This document shows, one piece after another, positions 12,084 through 22,196 of a DNA stretch of 64,000 nucleotides. Location of the stretch: assembly GCA_029168955.1 (NCBI GenBank), contig JAPDOI010001749.1:1-64000 (forward strand), given 5' to 3'. Position 1 is the stretch's first letter. Every line of letters begins with the position of its first letter. This DNA is from Aplectana chamaeleonis. Taxonomy: Eukaryota; Nematoda; Chromadorea; Rhabditida; Cosmocercidae. The notes under the pieces were generated by a model. That model had not been told where the DNA came from. It searched no databases and saw only the letters and a list, made by a program, of their open reading frames with translations. The translations under genes and the position numbers were made by a program.

Positions 12084-12714
12084 AGGCAGCATACTCGCTC
12101 AGAAGCATGCTTGAGATAACAGCATAAATAGGACCGCCTGGCGCCTACCATGTCGTCAACAGCGTTTGAAGCGCTGAAAGCCATCCAGGTTGACAGAATT
12201 CGAGCATTCCCGTCTCGAAAGCCTGTGGAACCCCACCCTTCCGAATAACAGAATGAAGAGTGGAGCATTTGAAAGCATTTGATAACTTGGGGTGATAAAA
12301 CTATCAAATGAGAGTCTACGAGAGAAACGGCTTGATTCACCTGAATATAACATGCCTCTTTACTGATGAAATGCTCCATTTCATGAGCGGGCCAAAGTAG
12401 AGCGGCATCCTTAAAAGTGGATGGAAATTAATGGGTATGTAAACAAGTTATAATCAGGGAAATCAAGCTGTTTCTCTCATAGACTCTCATTTGATAGTGC
12501 TATCACACTCGATTATCAAATGCTTCAACATGCCTCTCTCTTCATTCTGTTATTCGTAGGGATGGGGTTCCACAGGCTTTCGAGACGAAAATGTTCGAAT
12601 TCTGTCAACTTGGATGGTTTTAAGCGCTTCAAACGCCGTTGACGACATGGTAGGGGCTAAGCGGTCCTATTTATGCTGTTATCTCAACCATGTTTGTGAG
12701 CGTGTATACTGCCT
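12084..12714. mobile_element. TTAA-flanked palindromic element, 'GCATAC' family, copy 1
   Basis: The ends are AGGCAGCATACTCGCTC and its inverse GAGCGTGTATACTGCCT, with TTAA at 12080-12083 and 12715-12718. The whole element is a palindrome with arms of nearly 300 bp: 'ttgacagaattcga' near 12190 pairs with 'tcgaattctgtcaa' near 12595. Elements of this TTAA type are known in Caenorhabditis; no protein is encoded. Confidence 0.9.
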
Positions 12715-12718
12715 TTAA

Positions 12719-13236
12719 ATGTTCAGAAAAAGTTAGCCACTATCATATCATATAAAGGGTCTTCAGCGCATACGAAGATTAAAAATTCATCTAAAATGTC
12801 GAAGAAGTAAAAAAGACACGTGTGCTTCTTCTCATTGCCTGCCACTTCATATTCTCGCCTTTTATCTAATGAGCTTCACAGAAACCTAGTGGAACTCTTT
12901 CAGAGAATTAACCTCGTCTGAACTCTGTGAGTTGCTCCAGATCAACTCAAATGTTCACGACGATCCTCTCCGCCATACGCACGTTATTTCATCCCTCTCT
13001 GCTGTGTTTAAGAACGTTCTGAAAAATTTCGGATCGTCTTAGATAACTCTTTGATTTGCGACTGTCTGACTTTGTTCTGATTAACATCAACTCAGACGAA
13101 GATTTCGCTCTCCTATAAAAGTTTCTCGGGTACAGTTTCTGATGAAAGTTTTTACCCATTCTCGTATGGTTTTTTTCCAGACCACTGCTCAGAATGATTT
13201 TAGATCACGTGAGAGAGGTCGGTTGAGATCATCTGC
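12719..13236. other. No recognisable gene
   Basis: The stretch is AT-rich with short frames only. Confidence 0.45.
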
Positions 13237-13445
13237 AGTACCGCTGCGCTGCTATCCAAGAGAAAAAAATGTTCGAAATTGCCAAAGTGGGCAACTAAAG
13301 CGTGTTTCGACCACAGCTCGACTCAAAGTTCTCTGTTTTCAATTTCGAAAAAAAAAACAAAATGTTCATCGTGCCACAATCTATCCAACTATGTATGGAA
13401 TAATTTTGAAATTTCCCAGTGAAAACCCTCTTTTAAGATGGAGTT
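13237..13445. repeat. Half copy of the 'taccgctgctatccaag' foldback
   Basis: The segment aligns by eye with the left arm of the complete element at 24531-25010 ('gctatccaag', 'gccaaagtgggcaactaaag'). The other arm is missing. Confidence 0.7.
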
Positions 13446-13732
13446 AGTTATTCGTATTTTCTTTATTTATATAGATACTTCGAAAACGACGCGTCAAATC
13501 GTCAAATGAACAGATCTGCTGTACGAAGCCAACATACGAAACGATAAGAAATCAGATAGAATGCACCCAAATTTTGCACAGTGGGGCTTTCGCGACACTA
13601 TTTCTAGCGATAACGTTTTCAACTGGGGATGCCGATGGCGGAGACGCATAAAATATATACGAATTTGAATTCGATATGAATTTGATAATGATATCACAAG
13701 ATAATGAACGCGTTTGGTGGGGGGGGGACAGG

Positions 13733-13935
13733 CTCTATCCTAGAGGGGGTGGGGCGTCCAAAATTTTTTTCCATAGAAATGAACAAAAAAACTGATAAAA
13801 GACGCTTGTTGCTGCTATCAATAATTGTTGTTATTGAAATTTTTTAGAAATACTTCGATTGATAGCTTATAGATTGGTGGTTCATTTTTTTAATGAAAAA
13901 AATCTTGGGTGCCCCCCCCCCCCGTCTAGGATAGT
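13733..13935. mobile_element. Foldback element with C/G homopolymer arms
   Basis: Arms start with CTATCCTAGAGGGGG (13736) and close with CCCCCGTCTAGGATAG (13933). Each arm also includes a matching T-rich or A-rich stretch. The homopolymer C run at 13912-13923 may be an assembly weak point. Confidence 0.7.
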
Positions 13936-13987
13936 CCCGGGAAACAACCGTACGCGAGCTGACGACAGAGTTTTCGAGGCGAGTTGT

Positions 13988-14175
13988 GCAAATTTTGGGT
14001 GGTCGTGTTGTGGCGCCAAACAATGAGGAGGGTGGGCGGATCGGGGGGGGGAGGGCTAGGCACTGCTATTGGTCGGCGCCACTTTGGTAACCATTAGCGC
14101 TGCTTAGTCCCTTCCTCTGATCCCGCCCAAACTTCTCACTGTGTGGCGCCACAAGACGAATACCCGCAAATTTTG
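13988..14175. repeat. Foldback with TGTGGCGCCA core
   Basis: 'caaattttgggtggtcgtgt' near 13989 pairs with 'gacgaatacccgcaaatttt' near 14155, followed inward by 'tgtggcgcca' on both sides. Confidence 0.7.
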
Positions 14176-14321
14176 AGCAAGCGCATCTCTGCCAATTCGA
14201 GACTTGATGCTTCGGGGAAAGCGGCCTTTATCACTCTCTATCATTAGGCGTGAAATTCACCTTTAGCGCAGTCTTCAAAGCTTATTCGCGCAAAGGGTGA
14301 AATTGCTGAGCGGCTGGATAT

Positions 14322-15055
14322 TCTCTGCCAACGCGTAGCTAGATGCCTCTTAGGGCGCGACCTGTAAGGTCGCCCCATTCCATGTAGCGAGAATTTACGG
14401 GTTTTAGCCGCGATAGCTAGAACCCGCATATTCTTGTGTCGACGGTACAAGGGTGCAAATTCTGCGCGTATTCTACGTAAAAACGAAGGCTAAACTCGAT
14501 ACATTGATCTCGTTGTGGCTAAACACGTATATTCGCGCTATAATTTTGTCGCGAGAATCTTCGGATTTCGCGACAGCCTGTGTTGAAATGCAATCTCAAA
14601 CCCGCGCTGGCTACGCGGAACGTAGGGATGCCGTTCGGACAGTGTTGGCCCTGTCAATTCATGCATAACCTGACACTCTGTGGTCGGTCGTGGAGGGTGA
14701 CCCCGTGTCGCTCTCTGGAAGACCTTGCTAGGGATAATTTTGGCCGCTGGTATGCTGCAGGCCGTGGGGAACAAACGGCGATGCGCTCAATCGCAGCTCG
14801 GATAGTCTTTCTAGTACGGATCAAGACTGGGTGGGTCGATCGGCCGAGTGCTGCAACGAGAATAAGCGTAGATTATGCGGGTGCTGTAGCGAGAATTTAC
14901 GTAGAATATGCGGGCGCTGTAGCTAAAATTTCACCAACTGAAGCTAAACTTTCCGTAATTTACGTAAATTCTCGTGTTGAAATCACACTAGATGCCTCCG
15001 AAACCCTGGGCATCTCTGATTTCCGTGTGAGGCATCTAGCTACGCGTTGGCGGAG
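14322..15055. mobile_element. TIR element with 'acgcgtagctagatgcctc' ends, copy 2
   Basis: It starts TTCTCTGCCAACGCGTAG and ends CTACGCGTTGGCGGAG. It is collinear with the copy at 7319-8002, including 'ggataattttggccgctggt', 'ctttctagtacggatc' and the repeated 'gcgagaatttacg' blocks. Confidence 0.85.
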
Positions 15056-15059
15056 CGGT

Positions 15060-15491
15060 TTCACTACCTGAGAGACCATGGTGAGGATAATTTTGACCAT
15101 TGGGATGCTGCAGGCTGTGGGGAAGAAACGGCGATGCTGCCGATTGCAGCTGGGATCGCCTTTCTAGTACGGATCAGGACTGGGTGGGTCGATCGACCGA
15201 AGGCTGTAACGAGAATTCGCGTAGCATATGCGGGTGCCGTAGCGAGAATTTACGAAGAATATGCGAGCGCTGTAGCTAAAATTTCACCAACTGAGGCTAA
15301 ACTTAACGTAATTTACGTAATTTTTAACCGTAATTAATTAATAAATAAACGTAATTTTCAACGTAATTAATAATAAACGTAATTTTTAACGTAATTTACG
15401 TAAAATCTCGGGTCAAAATTAGACTAGATGCCTCCGAAACCCTGGGCATCTCCGGCTTCCATGTGAGGCATCTAGCTACGCGCTGGCAGAG
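15060..15491. repeat. Partial tandem duplicate of the TIR element's 3' half
   Basis: 15080-15491 repeats 14710-15055 in the same orientation, ending in a second terminal repeat (CTACGCGCTGGCAGAG). Here the 'cgtaatttacgtaa' module has expanded into a run of 'cgtaattt' units (15300-15405). Confidence 0.75.
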
Positions 15492-16261
15492 TCAATAAGC
15501 GCAGAGTGAATTTGCCGCGAGGGATAGTGACCTATCATTATCAATCTTGGCCGAGGAGTGCGGTCTGTTTTTGCTTGTGATAAACGATTTCAGCAAACCC
15601 GCGCTGGATACGCTGCAGGCAAAAATGATGTTGGCTGTTTGCTATCGCGATCAATTTCTAGAGCTCGCTCACAGAGAGGCCTCCTGAAATATCCACCCCG
15701 TGAGGGGGAGGGGGGATTAATTGTGTTTCCACTGCGAGCCTGGCCACCTCGCAGTGGGTCGTGGCGGCTCCAGCCCGCGTGGCGTGGCCGGAAAGGATCA
15801 CCGATTTCTCGCAACGCTTTCACCCCATTTTCACAGTAAAGTCACATCAATTCGCTTAACATTCACCTTATTTTCGTGGCATATTCACCCCATTCTCACC
15901 TATCCTAGCGGCAAATTCACCCATACAGTGAATTTAGCGCGGCAAATTAGGAATTCATGCTGACTTGTACATGAGCATCAAGTCTCGAATTGGCAGAGAT
16001 AGGAAACGCGACAAAAACATAAAACGCCTCAACGAACCTTCGCCGTGGCGGGCACATGCGACATCCATCGCCATTGCGCAGGAGCTGAACCTGACAGTGC
16101 GATGCTTGTCGCAGTAGTGATAACAAGGTATATCGATGGGCTATTATGTGAAACTATGTAACGAGTAGTTGCTCTATAAAGACGCTCAACTGCAAGTGCG
16201 AGAACGATAGGTCCATCAGCGACACTGTCGCGGGTAGTAGCTGCTTCGCTGTCGTTGTTAG

Positions 16262-19219
16262 GTGTCCAAGGCCCACTTGGCATCCTCTCGCTGATAGCAC
16301 ACTGTGTTCTTGGCTCATTTACGTATGTAGTAACACTGAGCGATCGAATCGACGAGAAGTATAACCCCTGCTTTCACCACGCTATGAACGTGGTTAGCCG
16401 TGTACCTGTTTTCAAGCTGGCATATCCAATCATGCCAGCGTAGGTAGAGTACGTTTAATGGAATTCAGGGGTGAGTTCCAAGAATGTTTCCATGATGCCA
16501 TGGGAGGGCAAATAGCCTTTCCATGGCCGAACTTGTTTCCCATGGCCACGAATTGTAGTTGCTAATTGCTTCCACGTCGCCGTGCCTACGTTTCCATGGA
16601 AAACTTTTGCCATGGGAATGCTCTTGGAACGCACCCCAGCTCAAATGTCGTGAACATTTTGATCAATGTGCCTTAACCGGCTCTCAATTTCAGGTGGTAG
16701 TTACAATTGTGGACAACTTCTCCACGGCAGCCGTGGGTCTTGGTGAGAATTTCCTACGCAAGGTCGGATTTTGCATTTTTTTGTCTTCAAATTTCAGGCA
16801 TTTGGGTCGGAGGCTTCATCTTCTACCTCATATTCGTCTTCGATCGAGCTCTTCCGTCCAGACCCATGTACACAAAGTACACGGATAAGATCAACGGCTA
16901 GTTTCTCCCAATTCTTTTCGCCGGAGAAGAACAACTGAATACCTATTCAGATAAGACAACGAAATGGTCACAAATCATTTTCGAGGTAATGCCTGAACGA
17001 AGCGACGAGAACGAGTTCGCGAATGCGATCACTGCAGCTCCCGATAAGGTTTGTCTGCTTGAACTGTATTATTTTTTCCATTCCTGTTAAGTGTTTCGGC
17101 GAAATCTTTACATTCACTCAGAATTCTTTCAAAGCTTTGTCAGAAACAAGTTCCGAAGCTTTGTTACCAAAAAGAAAAGAATGCTAATTTTTTTCTTCTG
17201 GAGCTGAAGTTCGGGTCGTGCTTCGCGGCATGTGAATCGAATCCACACCGCGGGTGTGGCTATGAAGCAGTACAGCTGGCACACGGGACGCGCGCGACAG
17301 AAAAAACGCTGCGCGCGTCGTCCTTGGGGCGCGTTTAAGGCAGTGGTCACGATGAAAAACATTATCCAAAAAACTACAAAAATCAGCTTAGACCGAAAGC
17401 AGCTGAAAAACTACGAAGGTAGCGCGGTGAAAAACGGGCTGGAATTAGAGTTTCTGGAGCCCAAAGATGCAAGTATAGTTAGGTCCGTGGCCTGTTTGCT
17501 CAAGAAAAAACGTTTAAATTGAAACCGCGGCTGGCTGTTTAAATCTCAGAGATTGAGACTTAAACCGCCACGCTAGCCGCGGTTTAAATTTACACGTTTT
17601 TTCTCAAGGGAACAGGCCACGGACGTAACCATACGAGCACACGTGCACAGAGCCGCCCAAAAGGATCGCAGTCTCATGCCGAGCAGTCAAGAATCATCGA
17701 CATTCAGAGGAAGAAATAAACGCAAATTTAGCTGCTAAAAGCAGTTGAACAAAGAAAGAAAGCACTCCAGTCAATGTTTTTGACAAGATGAGTACACAAA
17801 TGTTCGAGCAGGTCAGTCCGAAGGTTAATGTTCATTTATTGAAATGCAATTTCAAGCCAGCTGATGTTCTTGATGATCGATGCCGATGATATGGAGAGGT
17901 CTCGTCTATCATCAAAAGACAAGAAAATTCAGGCTCCAAATTTGGCCCGAAACAGCGGTTTTTTCTCGAATTTCTCCTATAGGTCCTACTACTCTACATC
18001 CAGAAAAGGGTTTAGAGAGAAAAAGAAGACAATCATATTTTATCGCGACCACTGCCTTTAAAGGCTTTTTCTAACGCTTGTCGTCTTTTTTTCTCTAAAC
18101 CCTTTTCTGGGTCTCGAGTAGTAGGACCTATAAGAAAAAATCGCGAAAAAACACTGTTTTGGGCCAAATTTTAAGCCTGAACTTTCTTGTCTTTTGATGG
18201 TGGACGAGCCCTCTCCATATCATCGGCATCGATCATCAAGAACATCAGCTGGCTTGAAATTGCATTTCAATAAATGAACATTAACCTTCGGACTGACCTG
18301 CTCGAACATTTTTGTACTCATCTTGTCAAAACATTGACTGGAGTGCTTTCTTTCATTGTTCAACTGCTTCTAGCAGCTAAATTTGCGTTTATTTCTTCCT
18401 CTGAATGTCGATGATTCTTGACTGCTCGGCATGAGACGGCGATCTTTTTCGTCAGCGCTGTGCACGTGTGCACGAAATATCATCTCTGGGCCCTAGAAAC
18501 TCTAATTCTGGCCCGTTTTTCAACGGGCTACCTTCATAGTTTTTCAGCTGTTTTTGATCTTAGCTGATTTTTGTAGTTTTTTTTCGAAAACCTTTTTCAT
18601 CGTGACCACTGCCTTTAACCGAGGGCCCTCGGAAAAGTAGTTGTTGTTCCATTTTAGCCGTTCCCCTTTATCATTTTTTTTCATTTTGTTCATGTTGTTG
18701 TTGTGTCCGACGTAGTGTCGGCTTCGAAATCAATATTGCCATCTCCCATCCCGCTCCAAGAAGCAAAAAAACTCTTAAAAAACTTATATAGAAGATGCGA
18801 GTTCCACTGAAACGATGGTATGAGAAGCACTGCGTTTAAAAAAATGCATTATAAACAAAAAAACATGAACAAAATGCAAAAAATGATAAAGGGGGACGGC
18901 TAGAATGGAACAACAACAACTTTTTTGAGGGCCCTCGGTTAACGCGCTTTAAGGACGACACGCGCGCAGAGTTTTCCGGTCACGCGCGTCGCGTGTGCCA
19001 GCCGAACTGCTCCGTAGCCACTCCCGCAGTGTAGATTCGATCCACATACCGTGCTTCGCTACAGATTTCCAATTTTCCTTCTGATGTTTTCCAGTTTTTT
19101 TCTAGAAATCGATCTGATTTTGATCGTTTCAGGTTTTCCCGTCGGACTCGATAAAGAGTGCTTTGTGTGTTAACTACGACACGGAGGAAGATGAGGATGG
19201 GAAAAAGACTCGACTATAA
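16262..19219 (+). CDS. 3' end of an unidentified membrane-protein gene (four exons, two in-frame TAGs)
   Basis: Exons are 16262-16443, 16694-16742, 16798-17048 and 19133-19219. Splice sites are CAG-type acceptors (TTTCAG at 16693, 16797 and 19132) and donors G|GTGAGA and AAG|GTTTGT. All junction phases agree, and the last exon ends at TAA 19217-19219. The second intron is 55 bp, a typical nematode size. The products contain hydrophobic segments (GPLGILSLIAHCVLG; GIWVGGFIFYLIFVF), then a hydrophilic acidic tail (DTEEDEDGKKTRL), so it looks like the cytoplasmic end of a multi-pass membrane protein. The family was not recognised. In-frame TAGs at 16441-16443 (just before a donor) and 16899-16901 break it; coding continues in the same frame after both. 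The first acceptor is weak and upstream exons were not found. It may be a decaying gene, or TAG may be read through. Confidence 0.6.
16467..16637. mobile_element. Foldback element inside the first intron
   Basis: AGGGGTGAGTTCCAAGA near 16467 pairs with TCTTGGAACGCACCCC near 16621. The interior contains several 'ccatggg' palindromes. It fills most of the intron 16444-16693. Confidence 0.75.
17340..18057 (+). mobile_element. TTAA element, 'GTGGTCACGATGAAAAA' family, copy A
   Basis: It begins GGCAGTGGTCACGATGAAAA after TTAA 17336-17339 and ends CGCGACCACTGCCT before TTAA 18058-18061. The interior matches 27892-28429 ('ggtagcgcggtgaaaaacgg', 'agccagctgatgttcttga'). A small foldback is nested at 17483-17624. 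Confidence 0.9.
17483..17624. mobile_element. Small nested palindromic element
   Basis: GTCCGTGGCCTGTTTGC (17483) pairs with GGGAACAGGCCACGGAC (17624). The arms continue inward through 'aagaaaaaacgt', 'tttaaa' and 'ccgcgg'. The element interrupts copy A, whose relative at 27892 lacks it. Confidence 0.85.
18062..18614 (-). mobile_element. TTAA element, same family, copy B (inverted)
   Basis: It is an inverted copy of the element at 17340-18057 and shares TTAA 18058-18061 with it. The right end GACCACTGCCT is followed by TTAA 18615-18618. The two copies form a large imperfect palindrome centred near 18060. Confidence 0.9.
18619..18938. mobile_element. TTAA-flanked MITE with CCGAGGGCCCTC ends
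   Basis: Terminal repeats CCGAGGGCCCTCGG...and their inverse end at 18938, with TTAA at 18615-18618 and 18939-18942. The arms share 'agttgttgttccatt' and 'agccgtccccctttatcatt'-like blocks. The TTAA target and CC...GG ends suit a piggyBac-type movement; that assignment is inference. Confidence 0.85.
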
Positions 19220-19614
19220 TGTAAACATGCTTGTACATATAAAATCAAATATTGATAGATTCAAAACAGTTATGAATGGTTTCCTTATTTATTTGTTTCG
19301 AGAAAGTCACTTGCGTGTGTCTAGTCGCGCAGCCGTGGACCTATGACTTATTGTGACTTATGGCTCAATAGGACCTCCTAACCTCCGCCGTTTGCTTCCA
19401 CCACTAGGCTCTGACAGCCTACATGTGTCGCTGGATGCGATTTTGATGTATAGGCTAAAAAAAACGAAGTTTCCGTAGTCCCTTCCCGTGCGTGTGCGGA
19501 GCGGAGGCTGCAGACAGCGAGAGAGCCGAGGGAGACGGAGGGTGCAGCATTGCATGCACACGCACGCGCGTTGACTAATGGAAATTTTGTTTTTTTTTTG
19601 CATAGTGTACATCG
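19220..19614. other. Gene 3' flank, no other feature
   Basis: This follows the TAA at 19219. No canonical AATAAA is seen close to it. A T-run lies at 19590-19600. Confidence 0.4.
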
Positions 19615-19740
19615 TAAAGTGTGCCCGAATGAAAATGGCGGCCCATGCGGCCGACGTGCTTGGCAGGCGACCGTCGCGTTTGCCGCTCTCGGACGAGCAT
19701 GCGAAAACTCCTCACCGCCATTGACTACGAACGGGGCCGC

Positions 19741-20506
19741 TAAAAGAGCGAATCTCTTGAAAGCGTTGGCAGGAAGAAACTGGGGACAAAGCAAAGAGCT
19801 GCTCACACTGACCTACCGCGCCACCGGACAATCCGTGATGTCCTACGCTGCTCCAGCCTGGAGCCCGCTCATTGCGTCGACTCACTGGGATCGGTTACAA
19901 GCTTGTCAAAATGCAGCCTTGAGGACCGCGACGGGAAGCCTGGCGATGGCTGGCACTACCCACCTCAGCAATGAGACGGGAATCATGCCAGTCAAAGCTC
20001 ATAATGAGATGTTGACGCTTCAATATCGAACGGTTGCGGCACTTGATCCAGAACATCCCTCACACGACATGATGAAGAAACCAGAACCACCAAGACAGAT
20101 CAGAAAGCATGTCAGAACGATCAAGCCAATATTGGTCAGGCCAGGAAACGAGGAAAGCATTCGCAAAGAAGTGCACAAAGAGTTTGTTAAGGAGTTCCTG
20201 GTTACTATGAACTCCCCCTTGCTAAGTGGACCGCCGCCGAAGATTGCTAAGGAGGAGGAGACTTTGCCAAGACCAAGTCGGGCAGGGCTATCTCAGTTCC
20301 GGAGCGGGTTCTATTCGAAGTCGCAATGGTATCTACATAAAATAGGAGCAGCCGATAATCCACTTTGCCCAGACTGCGGGCTTGAGGAACACACAGTACC
20401 TCACATGTTTCTCTTGCTCTGGAAAGCCAACGCACCTCACAATAGAAGATCTCTGGCTCAAACCAGTGGAAGTAGCCCATTTCCTGTCACTTTAATTATG
20501 CAATAA
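19741..20506 (+). pseudogene. Non-LTR retrotransposon ORF2 C-terminal region
   Basis: About 255 codons are open to TAA 20504-20506. LLKALAGRNWGQSKELL, SVMSYAAPAWSPLI, QNAALRTATGSLAM and HLSNETGIMPVKAHNEML are the usual sequence downstream of the RT core in Jockey/CR1-like elements. Near the end CPDCG...EHTVPHMF is the remaining CCHC-type motif, whose last cysteine appears lost (LLLWKANAPH). The polymerase and endonuclease are absent because the copy is 5' truncated, so it cannot transpose alone. The open frame suggests a fairly young copy. Confidence 0.85.
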
Positions 20507-20721
20507 TGAATTTGAAATGTAAAAAAAAAAACGAATTAAAAAAATAAAATAAATAAAAAAAATCAAAAAAAAAGTATAAATAAAAAAATCAAAAAAAAGA
20601 GGGTGGAAAAACGCCCCACTCAGGGACCCTCCAAAGAAGAGGATCCCAGCAATGTTTCTTCGATGACGTCGTCAATATGCCGGAAATTGGATCCAGGATC
20701 AGTGTGTATGGTGGATGATGG

Positions 20722-20745
20722 GCAACAACAACAACAACAACAGCA
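20722..20745 (+). repeat. CAA microsatellite
   Basis: Seven or so CAA units form the 3' end of the retrotransposon insert, directly before the target duplication. Confidence 0.85.
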
Positions 20746-20920
20746 AACGGGGCCGGCACCGGCTGGCAGCAAGCACTGCGCCGATCAATTAGGTGTGTAG
20801 ACCGTGAGAGAGGGGACGGCCGTCGTTAAAATCCAACACTCGTCCGAGAGCGGCACATGCGACGGCCGCCTGCCAAGCACGCCGGCCGCGTGGGCCGCCA
20901 TTCTCATTCGGACGCACCTT

Positions 20921-21292
20921 ATATACACCGCGCGCTGTCCGCAGCGGAACGCTTGCGTTCACCCGCCTCGGCATTGGGAAGACAACTCGAATTTGACTCT
21001 AGATACGAGCCTCCTGAGACCGTAAATAGCGTTTAACAGCGTTTGGCAGCTGCGTACTGAAACGTATGAACGCGTCTGCGGGAAGCACATGTACTTGTTG
21101 TCTGATTTAAACTGTGCCCCGTATAAGGTCTTCTCTCATGTGTTCGCCAGACGCCGAGAGGTCAGCTACTTCCCAGCGACGCAACACACTTCCTATCATG
21201 CATGTCGGCCGGAATTCGATATGCCTGGTATACAGTGGCACGTGGCGGCAAGTATGTACAGTTCAACTGCGCATTGCCGTTCAGTCCGCAGA
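20921..21292. other. No recognisable feature
   Basis: Short frames only. Confidence 0.45.
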
Positions 21293-21476
21293 GTGCACGC
21301 TGATTGCGAAAGCGTGCTACGGCGCAGTTGCGAGTATCCTCAGACAGGGATGTGGGATCACCCGGGCGGTGGGATCACACGGGTACCAAAGGCAAAAACC
21401 GCTCGGGTGACCTCACATCCCTGTCTGAGGATACTCGCAACCGCGCCGCAGCACGCTTTCGTATTCAGCGTGCACT
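21293..21476. repeat. Long hairpin with about 75-bp arms
   Basis: GTGCACGCTGATTGCGAAAG at 21293 pairs with CTTTCGTATTCAGCGTGCAC at 21476. The inner parts ('gcgagtatcctcagacaggg' and its complement at 21416-21437) match perfectly. The loop is about 30 bases. A recent palindromic element is likely. Confidence 0.85.
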
Positions 21477-21628
21477 TGCAAAATACAGAGCTTTTACAAA
21501 CACCTCAGTTCTTATGTACAATTTTGAAACCTTCACCGCTGATCATTCAAGGGTGACTTCTTGAAGCCACACGTTCTCTACCTACCCCTTTGCTCTTCAA
21601 ACAGAAACCGTTGGTCCTTTTCTGAATT

Positions 21629-22036
21629 ACAGTTTACCGCAATGCTAAAAGGACATGGTGTGGTTACGGTCACACACTAAAACTACTGTGGAAGACGCCT
21701 AATACCATTATCGATCGACGGCATAGCTGATTTTCTGTGTAAGTTACGGTTTCTCTTGTTTGTTTCGGCATTAATTTTGTTTCAAACTGTTTAAATAATG
21801 CGAATAGAGGCTATTCTAAGTGCGTGAGGGAAATTAGCCGTTTGTTCGGGCTTCGAAGTGTTTTTTTTTTCAAAATTCTGTTTTGAAATCGAAACAAAAC
21901 GGCAAATTTCCTCTCGCACACCAAGAAAAGCCCCTATTGGTAATATGATAAAAGTCAGAATCAAAAGTAATACCGCAGCAAACAAGAAAAAAAGAAAACG
22001 GTGACTTACACAATAAATCAGCTGTGCTGTCGATCC
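21629..22036. mobile_element. TA-foldback relative with long arms
   Basis: 21629-21740 matches the outer arm of the elements at 27157 and 48062 ('ccgcaatgctaaaaggacat', 'cactaaaactac', 'tatcgatcgacggc'). From 21712 the sequence folds on itself with the right arm ending at 22036 ('cagctgtgctgtcgatcc'). The outer part of the right arm is missing. Confidence 0.7.
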
Positions 22037-22050
22037 ATAATCGCTCCAGC

Positions 22051-22073
22051 CGCGAAGCGGCTGGAGAGGTGTG
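22051..22073. repeat. Perfect short hairpin
   Basis: CTCCAGCCGC and GCGGCTGGAG flank a 3-base loop. The role is unknown. Confidence 0.6.
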
Positions 22074-22196
22074 GTTTTGCCTGGGACTTGTGATCACTTC
22101 GATTTTGGTATGAAATTAGGCTTCTCCCACCGTAGTTATGAACTCCAGTTGAAGGAAATTGTCAACACTAAGCATTTTTGAATGCTTATACGTGTT

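Larger units (their letters stand above)
14172..16005. mobile_element. Outer inverted-repeat element hosting nested TIR copies
   Basis: 'catctctgccaattcgagac' near 14187 is complemented at about 15982-16001. Related material ('gtgaaattcacc', 'gcgca') lies inside both ends (14250-14300 and 15900-15950). The interior is filled by the TIR copies at 14322-15491. Boundaries are approximate. Confidence 0.6.
17204..19071. mobile_element. Outer foldback in the last intron, split by three TTAA elements
   Basis: The left arm (17204-17339) and right arm (18939-19071) are inverted: 'cgtgcttcgcggcatgtgaa' pairs with 'cataccgtgcttcgctac' read in reverse, followed inward by 'ctggcacacg.gacgcgcg'. Between the arms lie elements at 17340, 18062 and 18619, each separated by a single TTAA, showing insertion at a central TTAA. 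Confidence 0.8.
19740..20745 (+). mobile_element. 5'-truncated non-LTR retrotransposon
   Basis: The insert is bounded by a perfect 10-bp target duplication. It carries the C-terminal end of a reverse-transcriptase ORF, an A-rich 3' region (20520-20600) and a terminal CAA microsatellite (20723-20742). The 5' truncation, TSD and simple-repeat 3' end are signs of target-primed reverse transcription. The clade (Jockey/CR1-like) is inferred from the ORF end. Confidence 0.85.
19615..20920. mobile_element. TGTCCGAATGAGA foldback, copy 1, split by a retrotransposon
   Basis: The left arm (19615-19739) and right arm (20756-20920) match the intact elements at 61856-62138 and 63096-63411. They are interrupted exactly at AACGGGGCCG, which is present on both sides of the insert (19730-19739 and 20746-20755). 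Confidence 0.9.

Noticed and set aside
16029..16283. Minus-strand 84-codon frame
   Set aside because: It overlaps GTCGCTG-type repeat words and the start of the supported plus-strand exon.
16866..16920. A tiny intron removing the TAG at 16899
   Set aside because: The only donor/acceptor pair (AAA|GTACAC to GAAG|AAC) has a poor acceptor and shifts the frame into a stop.
19378..19806. Minus-strand 142-codon frame
   Set aside because: It runs through the arm of the foldback element and shows no family features.
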